Positions 49,356-59,203 of a DNA stretch of 64,000 bases are shown here, piece after piece. The stretch comes from Deltaproteobacteria bacterium (GTDB taxonomy: Bacteria; Desulfobacterota; Binatia; UBA9968): NCBI GenBank assembly GCA_009379725.1, contig WHTF01000004.1, forward strand, positions 1 through 64,000. The letters are read 5' to 3'. Positions within the stretch are counted from its first letter, which is position 1, and each line of letters starts with the position of its first letter. Made by a program: the position numbers and the translations under genes. Below the pieces are notes generated by a model that was not told the origin of the DNA, did no database searches, and worked only from the letters and a program-made list of their open reading frames with translations.

Positions 49356-50210
49356 ATGGACATTCTCGTTAGCCCGCAGATCGAGCGTTTGATCCGTGAC
49401 TCGTTAGATGAAGATATCGGCGCCGGCGATCTTGCCACGATGGCAACTATTTCGGCGGAGTGTCAAGGGACCGGACTCTTCCGCGCGAAAAAAGAGGGTG
49501 TGGTGGCGGGCTTGGTGCTTTTGGAGCGCATTTTCTATTTTATCGATCCAAAGGTGGTTGTTCGTCTTCTCACCAAAGACGGCACCCAGGTTGCCTTGGG
49601 CACGGTTGTCGCCGAAGCCGAAGGTCCGGTCCGCGCGCTGCTGTTGGCCGAACGGACAGCGCTGAACTTCCTCCAAAGGCTATCCGGGACAGCGACGCTG
49701 ACGCGCAAATATGTCGAGGCAGTGAAAGATTTTCCGTGCAAGGTGCTCGATACCCGAAAAACAACACCGGGCCTTCGGACTCTGGAGAAGTATGCGGTGC
49801 GCATGGGCGGCGGGACCAATCACCGTATCGGCCTTTATGATGCAGCTCTGGTGAAAGATAACCATATCGAGGCGACGGGTTCCATCGCCGAGGCCGTTAA
49901 GGCAGTGAGACGGCACGCGCCCTTCATGGCTAAAGTCGAAGTGGAAGCCGGGAACTTGACGCAGGTTCAGGAAGCAATAGACGCTGGCGCGGACGTGATC
50001 ATGCTCGATAACATGTCGATCCCGCAGATGACTGAGGCGGTTCGGTTAGTGAACCAGCGTGCCTGGGTTGAAGCCTCAGGTGGAATTACTATGGATACGA
50101 TCCGGCAGGTCGCCGAAACCGGCGTGCATTTTATATCCTCGGGCGCGCTAACACATTCGGCGCCGGTGGTCGATTTCAATATGAAGATTACAATGAATGC
50201 CGGCAAGTGA
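49356..50210 (+). CDS. nadC: Nicotinate-nucleotide pyrophosphorylase (carboxylating)
   Basis: A 284-residue quinolinate phosphoribosyltransferase. Typical motifs: DEDIGAGDLAT near the start, ALLLAERTALNFLQRLSGTAT, LDTRKTTPGLR, GGGTNHRIGLYDAALVKDNH and VEVEAGN, with the basic residues that bind quinolinate and PRPP. It makes nicotinate mononucleotide in de novo NAD synthesis. It overlaps birA by 14 bp. Confidence 0.95.
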   Translation: MDILVSPQIERLIRDSLDEDIGAGDLATMATISAECQGTGLFRAKKEGVVAGLVLLERIFYFIDPKVVVRLLTKDGTQVALGTVVAEAEGPVRALLLAERTALNFLQRLSGTATLTRKYVEAVKDFPCKVLDTRKTTPGLRTLEKYAVRMGGGTNHRIGLYDAALVKDNHIEATGSIAEAVKAVRRHAPFMAKVEVEAGNLTQVQEAIDAGADVIMLDNMSIPQMTEAVRLVNQRAWVEASGGITMDTIRQVAETGVHFISSGALTHSAPVVDFNMKITMNAGK

Positions 50211-51033
50211 TCTTACTGCAAAATCACTGGCGGCATCCGCCGGTTTGCCCCTGGACGTCGACCTAATCCGCGACCAATTGGCGGCAAAGCGGCTTGGCAC
50301 GCAATTCCGTTACTTTGTCGCAATCGATTCGACCAACAGCTACGCTCGCCGGCTTGCGGAGCAGGGCGCGGCGGAGGGCGAGGTGGTGATCGCCGAATCA
50401 CAAACTCAGGGGCGCGGGCGCTTGGGGCGCCATTGGGTATCGCCGCCCAATGTCAATTTGTACTTCTCCATCATCCTTCGCCCGAAACTGCCGCCGGCCG
50501 AGGCTCCGCAAATTACTTTGATGGCTGCCGTAGCCCTGGCGGAGACCCTCGAGTGGTTTCTTCCCGTTCCGCCGGTTATCAAATGGCCCAATGACATTTT
50601 GGTTGACGGGAAGAAGCTGGCCGGTATTTTGACCGAAATGAGCTGTGATGCCGAAGGTGTAGACTATGTGATCCTGGGTATTGGCGTGAATCTCAATTAT
50701 CCGCTGGATCTTATGCCCGACGAGATCCGGCAACGCGCGACTTCGGTGTTTGCGCTAAGCAAGAAAAAAATAAGCCGAGAAGCCTTTCTGCGGAGATTGA
50801 TTCAAGACCTCGACCGGTGTTATGGAGAAATCCAGGGAACGGGTTTTGCGGCGATTGCAAGTCGCTGGGAGAGTTACTTCGGACTTAGAGGGCAGCGCGT
50901 GCGAATTGAACTTCTGGATCAGGTCGTGCTGGGAACGGCCCAGGGTATAGATCGTGATGGCGCATTGCTCCTCGAAGACGATCAAGGAAACCTGCAAAGA
51001 GTGATTGCCGGAGACGTGACCCTGCTAGAGTAA
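50197..51033 (+). CDS. birA: Biotin--[acetyl-CoA carboxylase] ligase
   Basis: A 278-residue biotin protein ligase. The biotinyl-AMP site is [37 protein letters not shown] and [10 protein letters not shown] complete the catalytic core, and a C-terminal SH3-like domain follows (about 225-278). The N-terminal 45 residues are too short for the winged helix of E. coli BirA, so it should be a ligase and not a repressor. It overlaps nadC by 14 bp. Confidence 0.93.
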   Translation: MPASDLTAKSLAASAGLPLDVDLIRDQLAAKRLGTQFRYFVAIDSTNSYARRLAEQGAAEGEVVIAESQTQGRGRLGRHWVSPPNVNLYFSIILRPKLPPAEAPQITLMAAVALAETLEWFLPVPPVIKWPNDILVDGKKLAGILTEMSCDAEGVDYVILGIGVNLNYPLDLMPDEIRQRATSVFALSKKKISREAFLRRLIQDLDRCYGEIQGTGFAAIASRWESYFGLRGQRVRIELLDQVVLGTAQGIDRDGALLLEDDQGNLQRVIAGDVTLLE

Positions 51034-51049
51034 ATTAGGCGACGAATCC

Positions 51050-51844
51050 ATGCTGCTCGCAATCGATATCGGAAACACCAATATTGTTCTCGGACTCTAC
51101 CAGAGAAATAAGCTGATTACCCATTGGCGTTTGCTGACCGAAGCCGAGCGCACCGCTGACGAATACGGCGTCATTATTGCTCATCTGGTTGACTACGACG
51201 GATTTCGTTGCAACCAAATCAGCGCCATTGTTGTCTCCTGTGTCGTGCCGCCGATGCTGACGATGATTCAGGAACTTGGCCAGAAATTTTTTAAACTTGA
51301 TCCATTGATCGTCGGCCCGGGTATTAAAACAGGCATGCCGATCCTTTATGAGAGCCCCAAAGACGTCGGCGCGGATCGCATCGTGAACGGCATCGCCGCG
51401 TACGAGAAATTCAGGGATACCTGTATCATCGTCGATTTCGGCACTGCAACCACGATCGATTTGATTTCAAGGCGAGGCGAATATGTCGGGGGCGCCATCG
51501 CCCCGGGATTGTCGATCTCTTTGGAGGCACTATCGCAGCGCGCCTCGAAGTTGCCCAAGATCGAGATTGTCAAACCCAAGGAAGTTATCGGGCGTAACAC
51601 TGTCAACTCGATACAGGCGGGTATATTCTATGGCTATGTCGGTCTGGTCGATGGGATTGTTAAGCGCATTCAGAAAGAAAGCGGAGTTCATGCCAAGGTC
51701 GTGGCTACAGGCGGGTTGGCGCCGCTGGTCGCGTCCGAATGTTCCAGCATCAGCGAAGTCGACGAGTTTCTAACTCTCGAGGGACTACGGATCATTCACG
51801 AACGGAATTCTCTTCAAGAGGTGAAAGCAAGAGCACAAACATAG
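51050..51844 (+). CDS. coaX: Type III pantothenate kinase
   Basis: A 264-residue CoaX of the ASKHA kinase fold. It starts [17 protein letters not shown] (phosphate-binding), then [16 protein letters not shown], and [12 protein letters not shown] (second phosphate loop) and [10 protein letters not shown] near the end. It phosphorylates pantothenate in the first step of CoA synthesis and is insensitive to CoA feedback in this type. It is 16 bp after birA and about 23 bp before fusA2. Confidence 0.95.
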   Translation: MLLAIDIGNTNIVLGLYQRNKLITHWRLLTEAERTADEYGVIIAHLVDYDGFRCNQISAIVVSCVVPPMLTMIQELGQKFFKLDPLIVGPGIKTGMPILYESPKDVGADRIVNGIAAYEKFRDTCIIVDFGTATTIDLISRRGEYVGGAIAPGLSISLEALSQRASKLPKIEIVKPKEVIGRNTVNSIQAGIFYGYVGLVDGIVKRIQKESGVHAKVVATGGLAPLVASECSSISEVDEFLTLEGLRIIHERNSLQEVKARAQT

Positions 51845-51867
51845 GGAAAAAGGAGGAACCCACATTT

Positions 51868-53964
51868 ATGGCTGTAACGGAGCTGGAGAAACTTCGTAAC
51901 GTCGGCATTCTAGGTCAAGGCGGCTCTGGCAAGAGCTCCCTGGGAGAAGCGATGCTGTTTGCGGCGGGGGCGACCCAGCGGTTGGGACGGGTTCAAGATG
52001 GCACATCGGTTTTTGATTATGAGCCGGAGGAAATCAAGCACCATGTTTCGATCTCAACGGCCTTTCACTCCCTATTGTGGAAAAAATATTCTGTTACCCT
52101 GGCGGACACCCCCGGTTACGCCGCCTTTCTCGCCGATTCGATTAACTGCGCGCGCGCATTTGGCGGCGCCGTTTTTGTGCTGAATCCTTCGGCGGGTCTA
52201 AGGGTCGAGTCTGAGCGTCTGTGGACCGTGGCTAATGACAACAAGCTCAGCCGGCTTCTCTTTATCAACAAAATGGATCATGAACAGGCCGACGTGATTG
52301 AACGTATCGAACCTCTTCTTTCAGTATTAGAAACAAAAGGCGTTTATCTCCAGTTGCCGATCGGCGCCGAAACCGACTTTAGAGGTATTGTCGATCTGCC
52401 TTCGATGAGAGCATACCTCTACGAAGGCGGTAGCGGCAAGTTCGCCGAGAGCGATGTTCCGGCCGAACTGCAGGCGACGGCTGAAGACATGCGGCGACAG
52501 CTCATGGATACGGTTGCCGAAGTTGACGATGAGTTTTTGGAAAAATATCTCGATGGCGCCGAGCTTTCTCTAGAAGAGTTGAAGAAAACTATTCGACAAG
52601 CGACGCTTCAGAGAAAAATTTTTCCAATACTCTATGGCTCCGCTACGCATCAAATAGGGATTCCTCAGCTTTTAGACGCGGTCATTGATTACTTGCCGTC
52701 GCCGGCCGACGATGTGGAGTTGGAAGGCAGAAACCCGATAACCGGCGAGGTCGAGAAGCGACGGCAGGACGACAGCCGGCCGTTCTCAGCCTATGTCTTT
52801 AAGACTATGGTCGATCCTTTCGCCGGTAAACTCTCCGTGATGCGCGTGATCTCCGGCAAGATTAATTCGGACGAGAGTTGTTATAACGCGAACAAACAGA
52901 GCAAGGAAAAGATCGGACACATGTTTCGGTTGCAAGGGAAAAAGCAGGAGGCCGTTAAAGAAGCCAGCGCCGGCGAGATTGTCGCAGCGGCCAAGCTCAA
53001 AGACGTCGTCAGCGGAGATACGCTGTGCGATGAGAAGGCGCCGATTCAATATCCAGGGCCGGTTCATTTTTCACCGGTAATTTCGTTCGCTTTGGAGCCG
53101 AAGAGTAAAGCCGATGAAGAGAAAGTGCCGCAGGGTTTGCACCGGATGATGGAAGAAGATTCGACCATCGAACTTCATCGCGACGAGGAAACGCGGGATT
53201 TTATCCTTTCCGGTATGGGCCAGCAGCATATTGAAATCGTTGTCGAAAAGCTGAAGCGGAAATATAGCGCGGAAGTCGTTCTGAAAGTGCCGAAAGTGCC
53301 CTACAAAGAGACCATTCGCGGTAGCGCCAATGCCCAAGGAAAATTAAAAAAACAATCCGGTGGGCGGGGTCAGTACGGCGACACCTGGCTCAAGATCGAA
53401 CCCCTGCCGCACGGCAAGGGTTTTGAATTTATCGATCAGATCGTCGGGGGCGCGATTCCACGCAATTATATCCCGGCAGTGGAAAAAGGCGTGAAAGAAG
53501 CGATGGCTGGGGGCGTAATCGCCGGCTATCCCATGGTGGATGTCCGGGTCACGCTTTATGACGGTTCCTATCACGATGTCGACTCGTCGGATATGGCGTT
53601 TAAAATAGCCGGCTCGATGGGTTTCAAGAATGCCGTCGAAAAAGCCAAGCCGGTGATTCTCGAACCGATCATGACCATGGAAGTGACGGTGCCGGATGAG
53701 TGCATGGGCGATGTCATCGGCGACCTCAACAGCCGCAGAGGCAAAGTGCTCGGCATGGAAACCAAAGGGCATACCCAAGCGATCAAATGCCGGGTGCCCA
53801 TGTCCGAGGTCTTGAAGTACGCGCCTGATCTGCGGTCGCTGACGAGCGGCCGGGGCGAATTCCATTTGGAATTTTCCCACTACGAGGAGTTGCCGCCGCA
53901 CCTGGCTGAAAAAGTCATCAAACAAGCGAAGACACAGGGGACCGAACATCATGCGGCGCAATAG
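51868..53964 (+). CDS. fusA: Elongation factor G-like GTPase (EF-G2)
   Basis: A 698-residue EF-G paralogue. The P-loop GQGGSGKSSL differs from the AHxDxGKTT of canonical EF-G, and DTPGYAAF and INKMDHEQAD give G3 and G4. EF-G domains II to V follow, including GGRGQYGDTWLKIEP (domain IV) and HLEFSHYEELPPHLA (domain V). EF-G2 types have weak or specialised translocation or ribosome-recycling roles. The start at ATG 51868 follows AAGGAGG. The strong elongation-factor gene near ribosomal proteins is presumably elsewhere. Confidence 0.92.
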   Translation: MAVTELEKLRNVGILGQGGSGKSSLGEAMLFAAGATQRLGRVQDGTSVFDYEPEEIKHHVSISTAFHSLLWKKYSVTLADTPGYAAFLADSINCARAFGGAVFVLNPSAGLRVESERLWTVANDNKLSRLLFINKMDHEQADVIERIEPLLSVLETKGVYLQLPIGAETDFRGIVDLPSMRAYLYEGGSGKFAESDVPAELQATAEDMRRQLMDTVAEVDDEFLEKYLDGAELSLEELKKTIRQATLQRKIFPILYGSATHQIGIPQLLDAVIDYLPSPADDVELEGRNPITGEVEKRRQDDSRPFSAYVFKTMVDPFAGKLSVMRVISGKINSDESCYNANKQSKEKIGHMFRLQGKKQEAVKEASAGEIVAAAKLKDVVSGDTLCDEKAPIQYPGPVHFSPVISFALEPKSKADEEKVPQGLHRMMEEDSTIELHRDEETRDFILSGMGQQHIEIVVEKLKRKYSAEVVLKVPKVPYKETIRGSANAQGKLKKQSGGRGQYGDTWLKIEPLPHGKGFEFIDQIVGGAIPRNYIPAVEKGVKEAMAGGVIAGYPMVDVRVTLYDGSYHDVDSSDMAFKIAGSMGFKNAVEKAKPVILEPIMTMEVTVPDECMGDVIGDLNSRRGKVLGMETKGHTQAIKCRVPMSEVLKYAPDLRSLTSGRGEFHLEFSHYEELPPHLAEKVIKQAKTQGTEHHAAQ

Positions 53965-54055
53965 GGGAGTGAAATGGCTTGACGGTGTATAGGAGTAATT
54001 GAATCCAAATGCATTATGCCATGAATCCACCACTCCAGTCTTTGAGGGTATCGTT

Positions 54056-54265
54056 ATGGACGAATCTTTTGATCAATTTAATGCGGCATTGCTTTATTGC
54101 AATAAGTGCGGCAGGGCGATGCCGGTAAGGCAGCGTTTGTTGCTGGTCTTGCCGGACGGCGAACTCTATGATTACACATGTCAGGCCTGCCACAGCTCGG
54201 TAGGATCGAAAACCGAGCGCGCCGGTATCGCACAAACGACAGCAAAAACCAGATTGGGAGGTTGA
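54056..54265 (+). CDS. Small zinc-ribbon protein
   Basis: A 69-residue protein with two Cys pairs, YCNKCGRAMP and YTCQACHSS, about 30 residues apart, a zinc-ribbon pattern. Between them is LLLVLPDGELYDYTC. I do not know a named family, but similar short 'CNKCGRAMPV' proteins recur in uncultured deltaproteobacteria-like genomes (recollection, not checked). The ATG at 54056 follows GAGGGTATCGTT. It precedes the amidohydrolase gene by 5 bp, so they are co-transcribed. Confidence 0.7.
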   Translation: MDESFDQFNAALLYCNKCGRAMPVRQRLLLVLPDGELYDYTCQACHSSVGSKTERAGIAQTTAKTRLGG

Positions 54266-54270
54266 TTGAA

Positions 54271-55299
54271 ATGGCGGTCATCGATTCGGATGCGCACGTC
54301 CTGGAGACGGAGCACACCTGGGATTACATGTTGGAATCGGAGCGCCCCATGAGACCGCGCATCGTGCCAACGCCGAACGATCCGACTTCGGGCGGCGAGT
54401 CATGGTTGGTGGACGGCACTTATATCGGCAAGGCGCGCAACGTCGGCCACGATACTTCCAAGGCAGCGCGCGAGATGGCGGACATCGAAGCGCGTATTAC
54501 GCATATGGACGAGCTCGATATCGATGTTCAGGTGCTCTACCCGACGATTTTTCTTCGCCCGTTTACCCGTCGACCTGAGGTTGAGCTGGCGGTGACGCGA
54601 AGTTACAATCGCTGGCTGATCGATATCTGGAAGGCGGCGCCGGACCGCTTACGTTGGGTGGCGGTGTTGCCGCTGCTCACGATGGACAAGGCGCTGGAAG
54701 AGGCGCGCTATTCCAAGGAGAACGGGGCGTGCGGCATCTTCATGCGCGGGCTCGAAGGCGATAAGCGCATCAGCGATTCCTATTTTTCCCCTCTCTATGA
54801 GGAAGCGGGAAAATTGGACCTGCCGGTCTGCGTTCATTCCGCTACCGGCAGCTTCGCAGTACATGACTATTTCATCGACGAGTGCGGCTTTAACAAATTT
54901 AAGCTGGCGGTCGTCGGATCGTTTCATTCGCTCATCTTCAACAGGATTCCGGAAAAATTTCCAGAGACCAAATGGGCGTTCATCGAGGTCAGCTCGCAAT
55001 GGGTGCCCTACGCGATTCATGACTATGCGCGGCGCTTCGAGCGCAACGGCGTGAAGGTCGACAAGTCCGATGTGTTGCGCCGCAACAAAATCTGGGTCGC
55101 GTGCCAGACCGACGATGATCTCCCTTACGTGCTCCAATATGCCGGCGACGACATGTTGGTGATCGGTACGGATTACGGCCACAATGACACTTCGTCGGAG
55201 ATCCTCGCGCTGCGTAAACTCAAAGAAGAGGGCGGGGTGCCACAGCAGGTGGTGAATTGCATCCTCGACGACAACGCGAAGGCGCTGTACGGCCTGTAG
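54271..55299 (+). CDS. Amidohydrolase family protein (ACMSD/gamma-resorcylate decarboxylase type)
   Basis: A 342-residue amidohydrolase_2 TIM-barrel enzyme. Metal-site residues: DSDAHVLE near the N-terminus, His in VCVHSATG near residue 193, and Asp in VIGTDYGHND near the C-terminus. These enzymes decarboxylate or hydrolyse small aromatic or cyclic acids. The ATG at 54271 follows GGGAGG. It is the first of two adjacent amidohydrolases and probably shares a transcript with the zinc-ribbon gene and the next two genes. Confidence 0.87.
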   Translation: MAVIDSDAHVLETEHTWDYMLESERPMRPRIVPTPNDPTSGGESWLVDGTYIGKARNVGHDTSKAAREMADIEARITHMDELDIDVQVLYPTIFLRPFTRRPEVELAVTRSYNRWLIDIWKAAPDRLRWVAVLPLLTMDKALEEARYSKENGACGIFMRGLEGDKRISDSYFSPLYEEAGKLDLPVCVHSATGSFAVHDYFIDECGFNKFKLAVVGSFHSLIFNRIPEKFPETKWAFIEVSSQWVPYAIHDYARRFERNGVKVDKSDVLRRNKIWVACQTDDDLPYVLQYAGDDMLVIGTDYGHNDTSSEILALRKLKEEGGVPQQVVNCILDDNAKALYGL

Positions 55300-55326
55300 A
55301 ACGACATTGAAGGCAACAAAACTAAT

Positions 55327-56352
55327 ATGATAATCGATTTTCAAGCCCATCTTTTCCCCGAACCGTATATTAGCGAGCTCAAGCGGCGCGACGGTGCGGT
55401 TATTCTCGAAGATCCGGACCCGCACAGCGGCATGACTTACTTCTACGACAAAAAGTTGAAATGCCGGATCAACACTGCGATCTTTCAGGGCCGGGACATC
55501 GGGCGCAGGATCGAGCACATGGACCGGCTCGGAATCGATATTCATGTGCTCACCATTCCGGCCCCCGGGGCGGATCGATTCGAAGGCGACGACGCCGTCG
55601 CTATTGCGCGAGTCGCTAACGATGCCATCGCGTCGATATGCCGCGAACATCCGCAGCGTTTCATCGGATTCTTTACGCTGCCCACGAGTTCGGTCGCGGC
55701 ATCTCTCGATGAACTGGACCGGGCGGTCAATGAATTGGGACTCAAGGGTTTCGGTTGTTTCGCCAATCTCAACGGCCAAGCGTTGGACCGCGAAGAGCTA
55801 TTGCCGATCTACGAACGACTGGCTCAATACAAATTGCCGGTGTACATCCACCCCACCGCGCCGCTGGCCACTGAGGTTACTGGAATAGACATTATGCCGA
55901 CCTTGATTTTCGGCTGGGCGTTCGACAGCACGGTAGCGATGACGCGGTTGGTATACGGCCGCGTGCTCGAGAGATTCCCGGAAATCGATTTCGTCGTCGC
56001 GGATGTCGGCGGCGTGTTGGCTTTTTTCGCGCAGCGAGCCAAGAATATTTACTCGGGGCGGACCGAAGAGATCAGGCAAAGATACGGACTCAAAGAAAAT
56101 CCACTCGATTCTTTTCGCAGATTCTACGTCGACACGGCGGATCATCCGGCCTCGACATTGAAATGTGTTCTGGATTTTTTTGGTCCTGACCGCCTCGTGC
56201 TGGGCACCAATTATCCGTACGGTCCTGAAGAGGGCTGCCTGTTGATTAAAAACAGTTTGGCGGCCATCGAGGGTTTAAACCTGAGCAGGGAAGACAAAGA
56301 GAAGGTTCTTGGAGGCACGGCCGCCAGGGTTCTTGGAGTAGAAGCGGCATGA
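55327..56352 (+). CDS. Amidohydrolase family protein with substituted metal ligands
   Basis: A 341-residue paralogue of the gene upstream. Compared with ACMSD-like enzymes, the HxH start is QAH (IDFQAHLFP), the His on strand 6 appears as Asp in VADVGG, and the C-terminal Asp is Asn (GTNYPYGPEEG). Only the His in VYIHPTAP and the second His of the first motif remain. It may be inactive, use a different mechanism, or be a partner subunit of the first amidohydrolase. It overlaps the next gene by 4 bp (ATGA). Confidence 0.85.
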   Translation: MIIDFQAHLFPEPYISELKRRDGAVILEDPDPHSGMTYFYDKKLKCRINTAIFQGRDIGRRIEHMDRLGIDIHVLTIPAPGADRFEGDDAVAIARVANDAIASICREHPQRFIGFFTLPTSSVAASLDELDRAVNELGLKGFGCFANLNGQALDREELLPIYERLAQYKLPVYIHPTAPLATEVTGIDIMPTLIFGWAFDSTVAMTRLVYGRVLERFPEIDFVVADVGGVLAFFAQRAKNIYSGRTEEIRQRYGLKENPLDSFRRFYVDTADHPASTLKCVLDFFGPDRLVLGTNYPYGPEEGCLLIKNSLAAIEGLNLSREDKEKVLGGTAARVLGVEAA

Positions 56353-57950
56353 ACTTTACCAAAGCAGCAAGACCGGTCGTTATGGGACAGAATGGGATGG
56401 TCTCTGCCGGACATCATCTCGGCGCGCTCGCGGGTGTGAAGATTCTTCAGGAGGGAGGCAACGCCGTCGATGCCGCTCTCGCGGCCGGTTTCGTCATGGC
56501 CGTTGTCAAACCTGAGGCCAGCGGACCCGGCGGCGATCTGTTTGCATTGGTTTACATGAAGAAAACCGGAAAAGTCGAAGCACTCAACGCCAGCGGCCCG
56601 GCGCCGGCCGGGGCAACGATAGAATATTTCCAGGAACATGGCCTCAAGAGCATACCCGTTTCCGGACCGCTGAGCATCGCTGTGCCTGGAGCCGTCGATG
56701 GCTGGCTTGAGCTGCATAAGAGGTATGGAACGAAAGATATCGGCCAACTCATGGCGGATGCGATTCGCATTGCCCGTGGGGGCTTTCCCATCGCCCAGGA
56801 GTTTGCCGAAGCGATCGAGGAGTTTAGCGGGGAGTTTCCCTGGGTGGATCGTTGTTATCGAAAACCTCTCGGCATGCCGAAGGCGGGAAACCTATTGGTT
56901 CAGAAAAATCTGGGGGATGTTTTTGAAAAGATCGCACTCAAGGGGCGTGATGGATTCTATGGCGGTGAAGTGGCCGAGCAGATCTGCCGCACCCTTAAAG
57001 CCGAAGGCGGGATACTGGCCGAGGAAGACTTGCAGGCAAGGGTTGCGCAGTGGCTGGAGCCTCTTAGCTCCACTTATCGCGACACGATCGTTTACGAGCA
57101 GCCGGCGGTGTCCCAGGGTTTTATGGTTCTGGAGATGCTCAATATTGCCGAAGCATGGCCGCTTCATAGCGGCAGCATGAGCCGGGCCGACATAATTCAC
57201 TTTCAGGTTGCCGCAAAAAAACTCGCTTTCGAAGACCGTATCCGTTATCTCGAAGACCCGAGCTTCGGCGATCCCAAAATCGCTATGTTGATTTCCAAGG
57301 AATACGCCGCCGCGCGGCGTGAACGCGTCGAAGATGTTCTCAATCGACCCGAGAGGGTAGTCGCCAATCAGAGTAGCGACACGACTTACCTGTGCGCGAC
57401 GGACCGCGACGGCAACGCAGTCTCGTTCATACAAAGCGTCTTCGCACCGTTCGGCTCGCGCGTGATCGGCGGAAACACGGGCGTGATCATGAATAACCGC
57501 TTGTGCAGCTTTGGCCTGGATCCTAATAAGGCAAATTCGCTCAAACCGGGAAAAAGGCCGGCGCATACCTTGAACACATATATGGTGTTCAAAGGCAACG
57601 ATGTCTTCGCCGTCGGCGGTAGTCCGGGTGCCGATGAGCAACCGCAAACTAATTTTCAAATCATCCACGATCTCGTCGATTTAAAAATGGATCCGCAGAG
57701 CGCCGTTGAAGCGCCGCGCTGGAGTCACCAACCGGGCACGCCGCCTCGGGACCAGCTTCCCGAAGCTTTACGGATGGAGGAAGGATTCGATTCACCAACA
57801 ATCGAAAGCTTACAAAAACGCGGGCATCAGGTGTCTCTCGTCGACCGATGGTCGTTCGGCAGCGCGAAGATCATCGTTCGCGATCAGGAGAACGGGTGCT
57901 GGATGGGCGGGGCCGACCCCCGTAGAGTGGCTTATGCATTGGGCTGGTAG
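56349..57950 (+). CDS. Gamma-glutamyltranspeptidase family protein
   Basis: A 533-residue Ntn-hydrolase of the GGT family. Early landmarks are GAHHLGA-like AGHHLGALAGVKILQEGGNAVDAALA and SGPGGDLFALVY. The self-processing/nucleophile Thr lies in SDTTYLCATDRDGNAVSF near residue 345. The GG motif region is AVGGSPGADEQPQTN. No signal peptide is visible, so it may act in the cytoplasm. Cytoplasmic members often act on gamma-glutamyl or cephalosporin-like amides. It is coupled to the second amidohydrolase (ATGA). Confidence 0.9.
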   Translation: MNFTKAARPVVMGQNGMVSAGHHLGALAGVKILQEGGNAVDAALAAGFVMAVVKPEASGPGGDLFALVYMKKTGKVEALNASGPAPAGATIEYFQEHGLKSIPVSGPLSIAVPGAVDGWLELHKRYGTKDIGQLMADAIRIARGGFPIAQEFAEAIEEFSGEFPWVDRCYRKPLGMPKAGNLLVQKNLGDVFEKIALKGRDGFYGGEVAEQICRTLKAEGGILAEEDLQARVAQWLEPLSSTYRDTIVYEQPAVSQGFMVLEMLNIAEAWPLHSGSMSRADIIHFQVAAKKLAFEDRIRYLEDPSFGDPKIAMLISKEYAAARRERVEDVLNRPERVVANQSSDTTYLCATDRDGNAVSFIQSVFAPFGSRVIGGNTGVIMNNRLCSFGLDPNKANSLKPGKRPAHTLNTYMVFKGNDVFAVGGSPGADEQPQTNFQIIHDLVDLKMDPQSAVEAPRWSHQPGTPPRDQLPEALRMEEGFDSPTIESLQKRGHQVSLVDRWSFGSAKIIVRDQENGCWMGGADPRRVAYALGW

Positions 57951-58123
57951 CGCCACAAGTCGAAGTCATTCCGTTCGCTTGCGAAGACCAAGTTCGCAAA
58001 GTAGATCCCGCATCCAGGTCTAAGTTTCGGTTGCATCCAGAAAATTTGCCGGCAACTCAGTATCATTGCTCACTGCATCGCCACCGCGTTGATGTCAAGG
58101 TGGAGCGGAGGTAAACCAAAGTC

Positions 58124-59176
58124 GTGAAATCCAGTCTCTTTACGGAAATCCAATGTCCGGCAGGTTCGTCTCCCGAAAAGCGTCTCAAGGAATTTTTTGA
58201 GCAAGCGGAATTAGCGGATCGTCTCGGCTTCACAACTTTTTGGGTCGCGGAAATTCATTGCCAGCCGAAGTTCTCGTTATTGTCAGCGCCCTATATCGTG
58301 CTGGGTGCCGCAGCTCAAAGAACCCAACGTTTGCGCCTCGGAGTCGCGGTCAATACCTTGCCGGTTCACCATCCGGTGCAGCTGGCTGAACAGTCCGCGA
58401 TGCTGGATTTGTTGAGCGGCGGTCGCATGGACTTCGCGGCCGGCGGCGGGCATCCACACAGCCGCGCCTATGAATGCTTCGGCGCGGACCACAAAGTCAC
58501 TCATGACGTCATGGCGGAGGCGCTGGAAATCATACGCAAGGCCTGGTCGGAGGAAACACTGACATTTAATGGTAAGTTTTTTCAGATTCCTGAAGTGGTG
58601 GTCAATCCCAAACCGTTACAGAACCCGCTGCCGCCGTTCTATATGGCTACGAGTTCGATGGACGGAGTCGAAGTCGGAGCCCGCCTCGGTATTCATCTGC
58701 TGTTGCCGATTCACACCCGAACGCCGGAACAGGTGGTGGAGTTCGCCGATGCCTACTGGGCAGGCTTGAAAAAATATGGGCATGATCCAAAGTCAAAGGA
58801 GTTGGGTCTGTTAGTGCCCATGCATCTGGCGGCGACGACCCATGAGGCCAAAACGCGTTCCGAGGCCGGCGTCATGAGTTACTTCAAAACCATTGCCGAT
58901 ATGCGTAACGATTATGTCGATTGGTTGACCCGGCGGGGCGACGAATTGCCCGTCAGGCTCAGAACCGCCGCCGGCGCGTCGGTGACCTTTGAAACCATCT
59001 GCGCGCGCCACGCGGTGATCGGCGATTCGAAATCGGCCGTGCGAGCCCTGAGAGCGCTCACCGAGAAGACAGGGGCAACCCATCTTCTTACCTGGTTTAA
59101 TATTGGCAGTGTGCCGCATTCATTAGTGCAGGATTCGATGCAGCAGTTCGCGGCGGAAGTGATGCCGCAAATCTAA
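58124..59176 (+). CDS. LLM-class flavin-dependent oxidoreductase (second)
   Basis: A 350-residue bacterial-luciferase-like TIM-barrel protein. It starts KSSLFTEIQCPAGS, then has LADRLGFTTFWVAEIHCQPKFS and LLSGGRMDFAAGGGHPHSR, landmarks of the luciferase alpha-like branch that uses FMN. The substrate is unknown. It begins at GTG 58124 behind GGAGG at 12 bases (long spacing). It follows the GGT gene after 173 bp, so co-transcription is uncertain. The same protein class occurs in the cassette at 2588-3607. Confidence 0.87.
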   Translation: MKSSLFTEIQCPAGSSPEKRLKEFFEQAELADRLGFTTFWVAEIHCQPKFSLLSAPYIVLGAAAQRTQRLRLGVAVNTLPVHHPVQLAEQSAMLDLLSGGRMDFAAGGGHPHSRAYECFGADHKVTHDVMAEALEIIRKAWSEETLTFNGKFFQIPEVVVNPKPLQNPLPPFYMATSSMDGVEVGARLGIHLLLPIHTRTPEQVVEFADAYWAGLKKYGHDPKSKELGLLVPMHLAATTHEAKTRSEAGVMSYFKTIADMRNDYVDWLTRRGDELPVRLRTAAGASVTFETICARHAVIGDSKSAVRALRALTEKTGATHLLTWFNIGSVPHSLVQDSMQQFAAEVMPQI

Positions 59177-59203
59177 ATGTGATTACTATTTGGAGGAATG
59201 GTT

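Noticed and set aside
53344-54033. A 229-codon minus-strand frame across the end of EF-G2
   Set aside because: Shadow of the EF-G2 gene; no ribosome site or domain.
54649-55779. A 376-codon open frame on the minus strand across the two amidohydrolases
   Set aside because: It is antisense to two well-supported genes and rich in Arg/His as expected of a shadow frame; it shows no domain.
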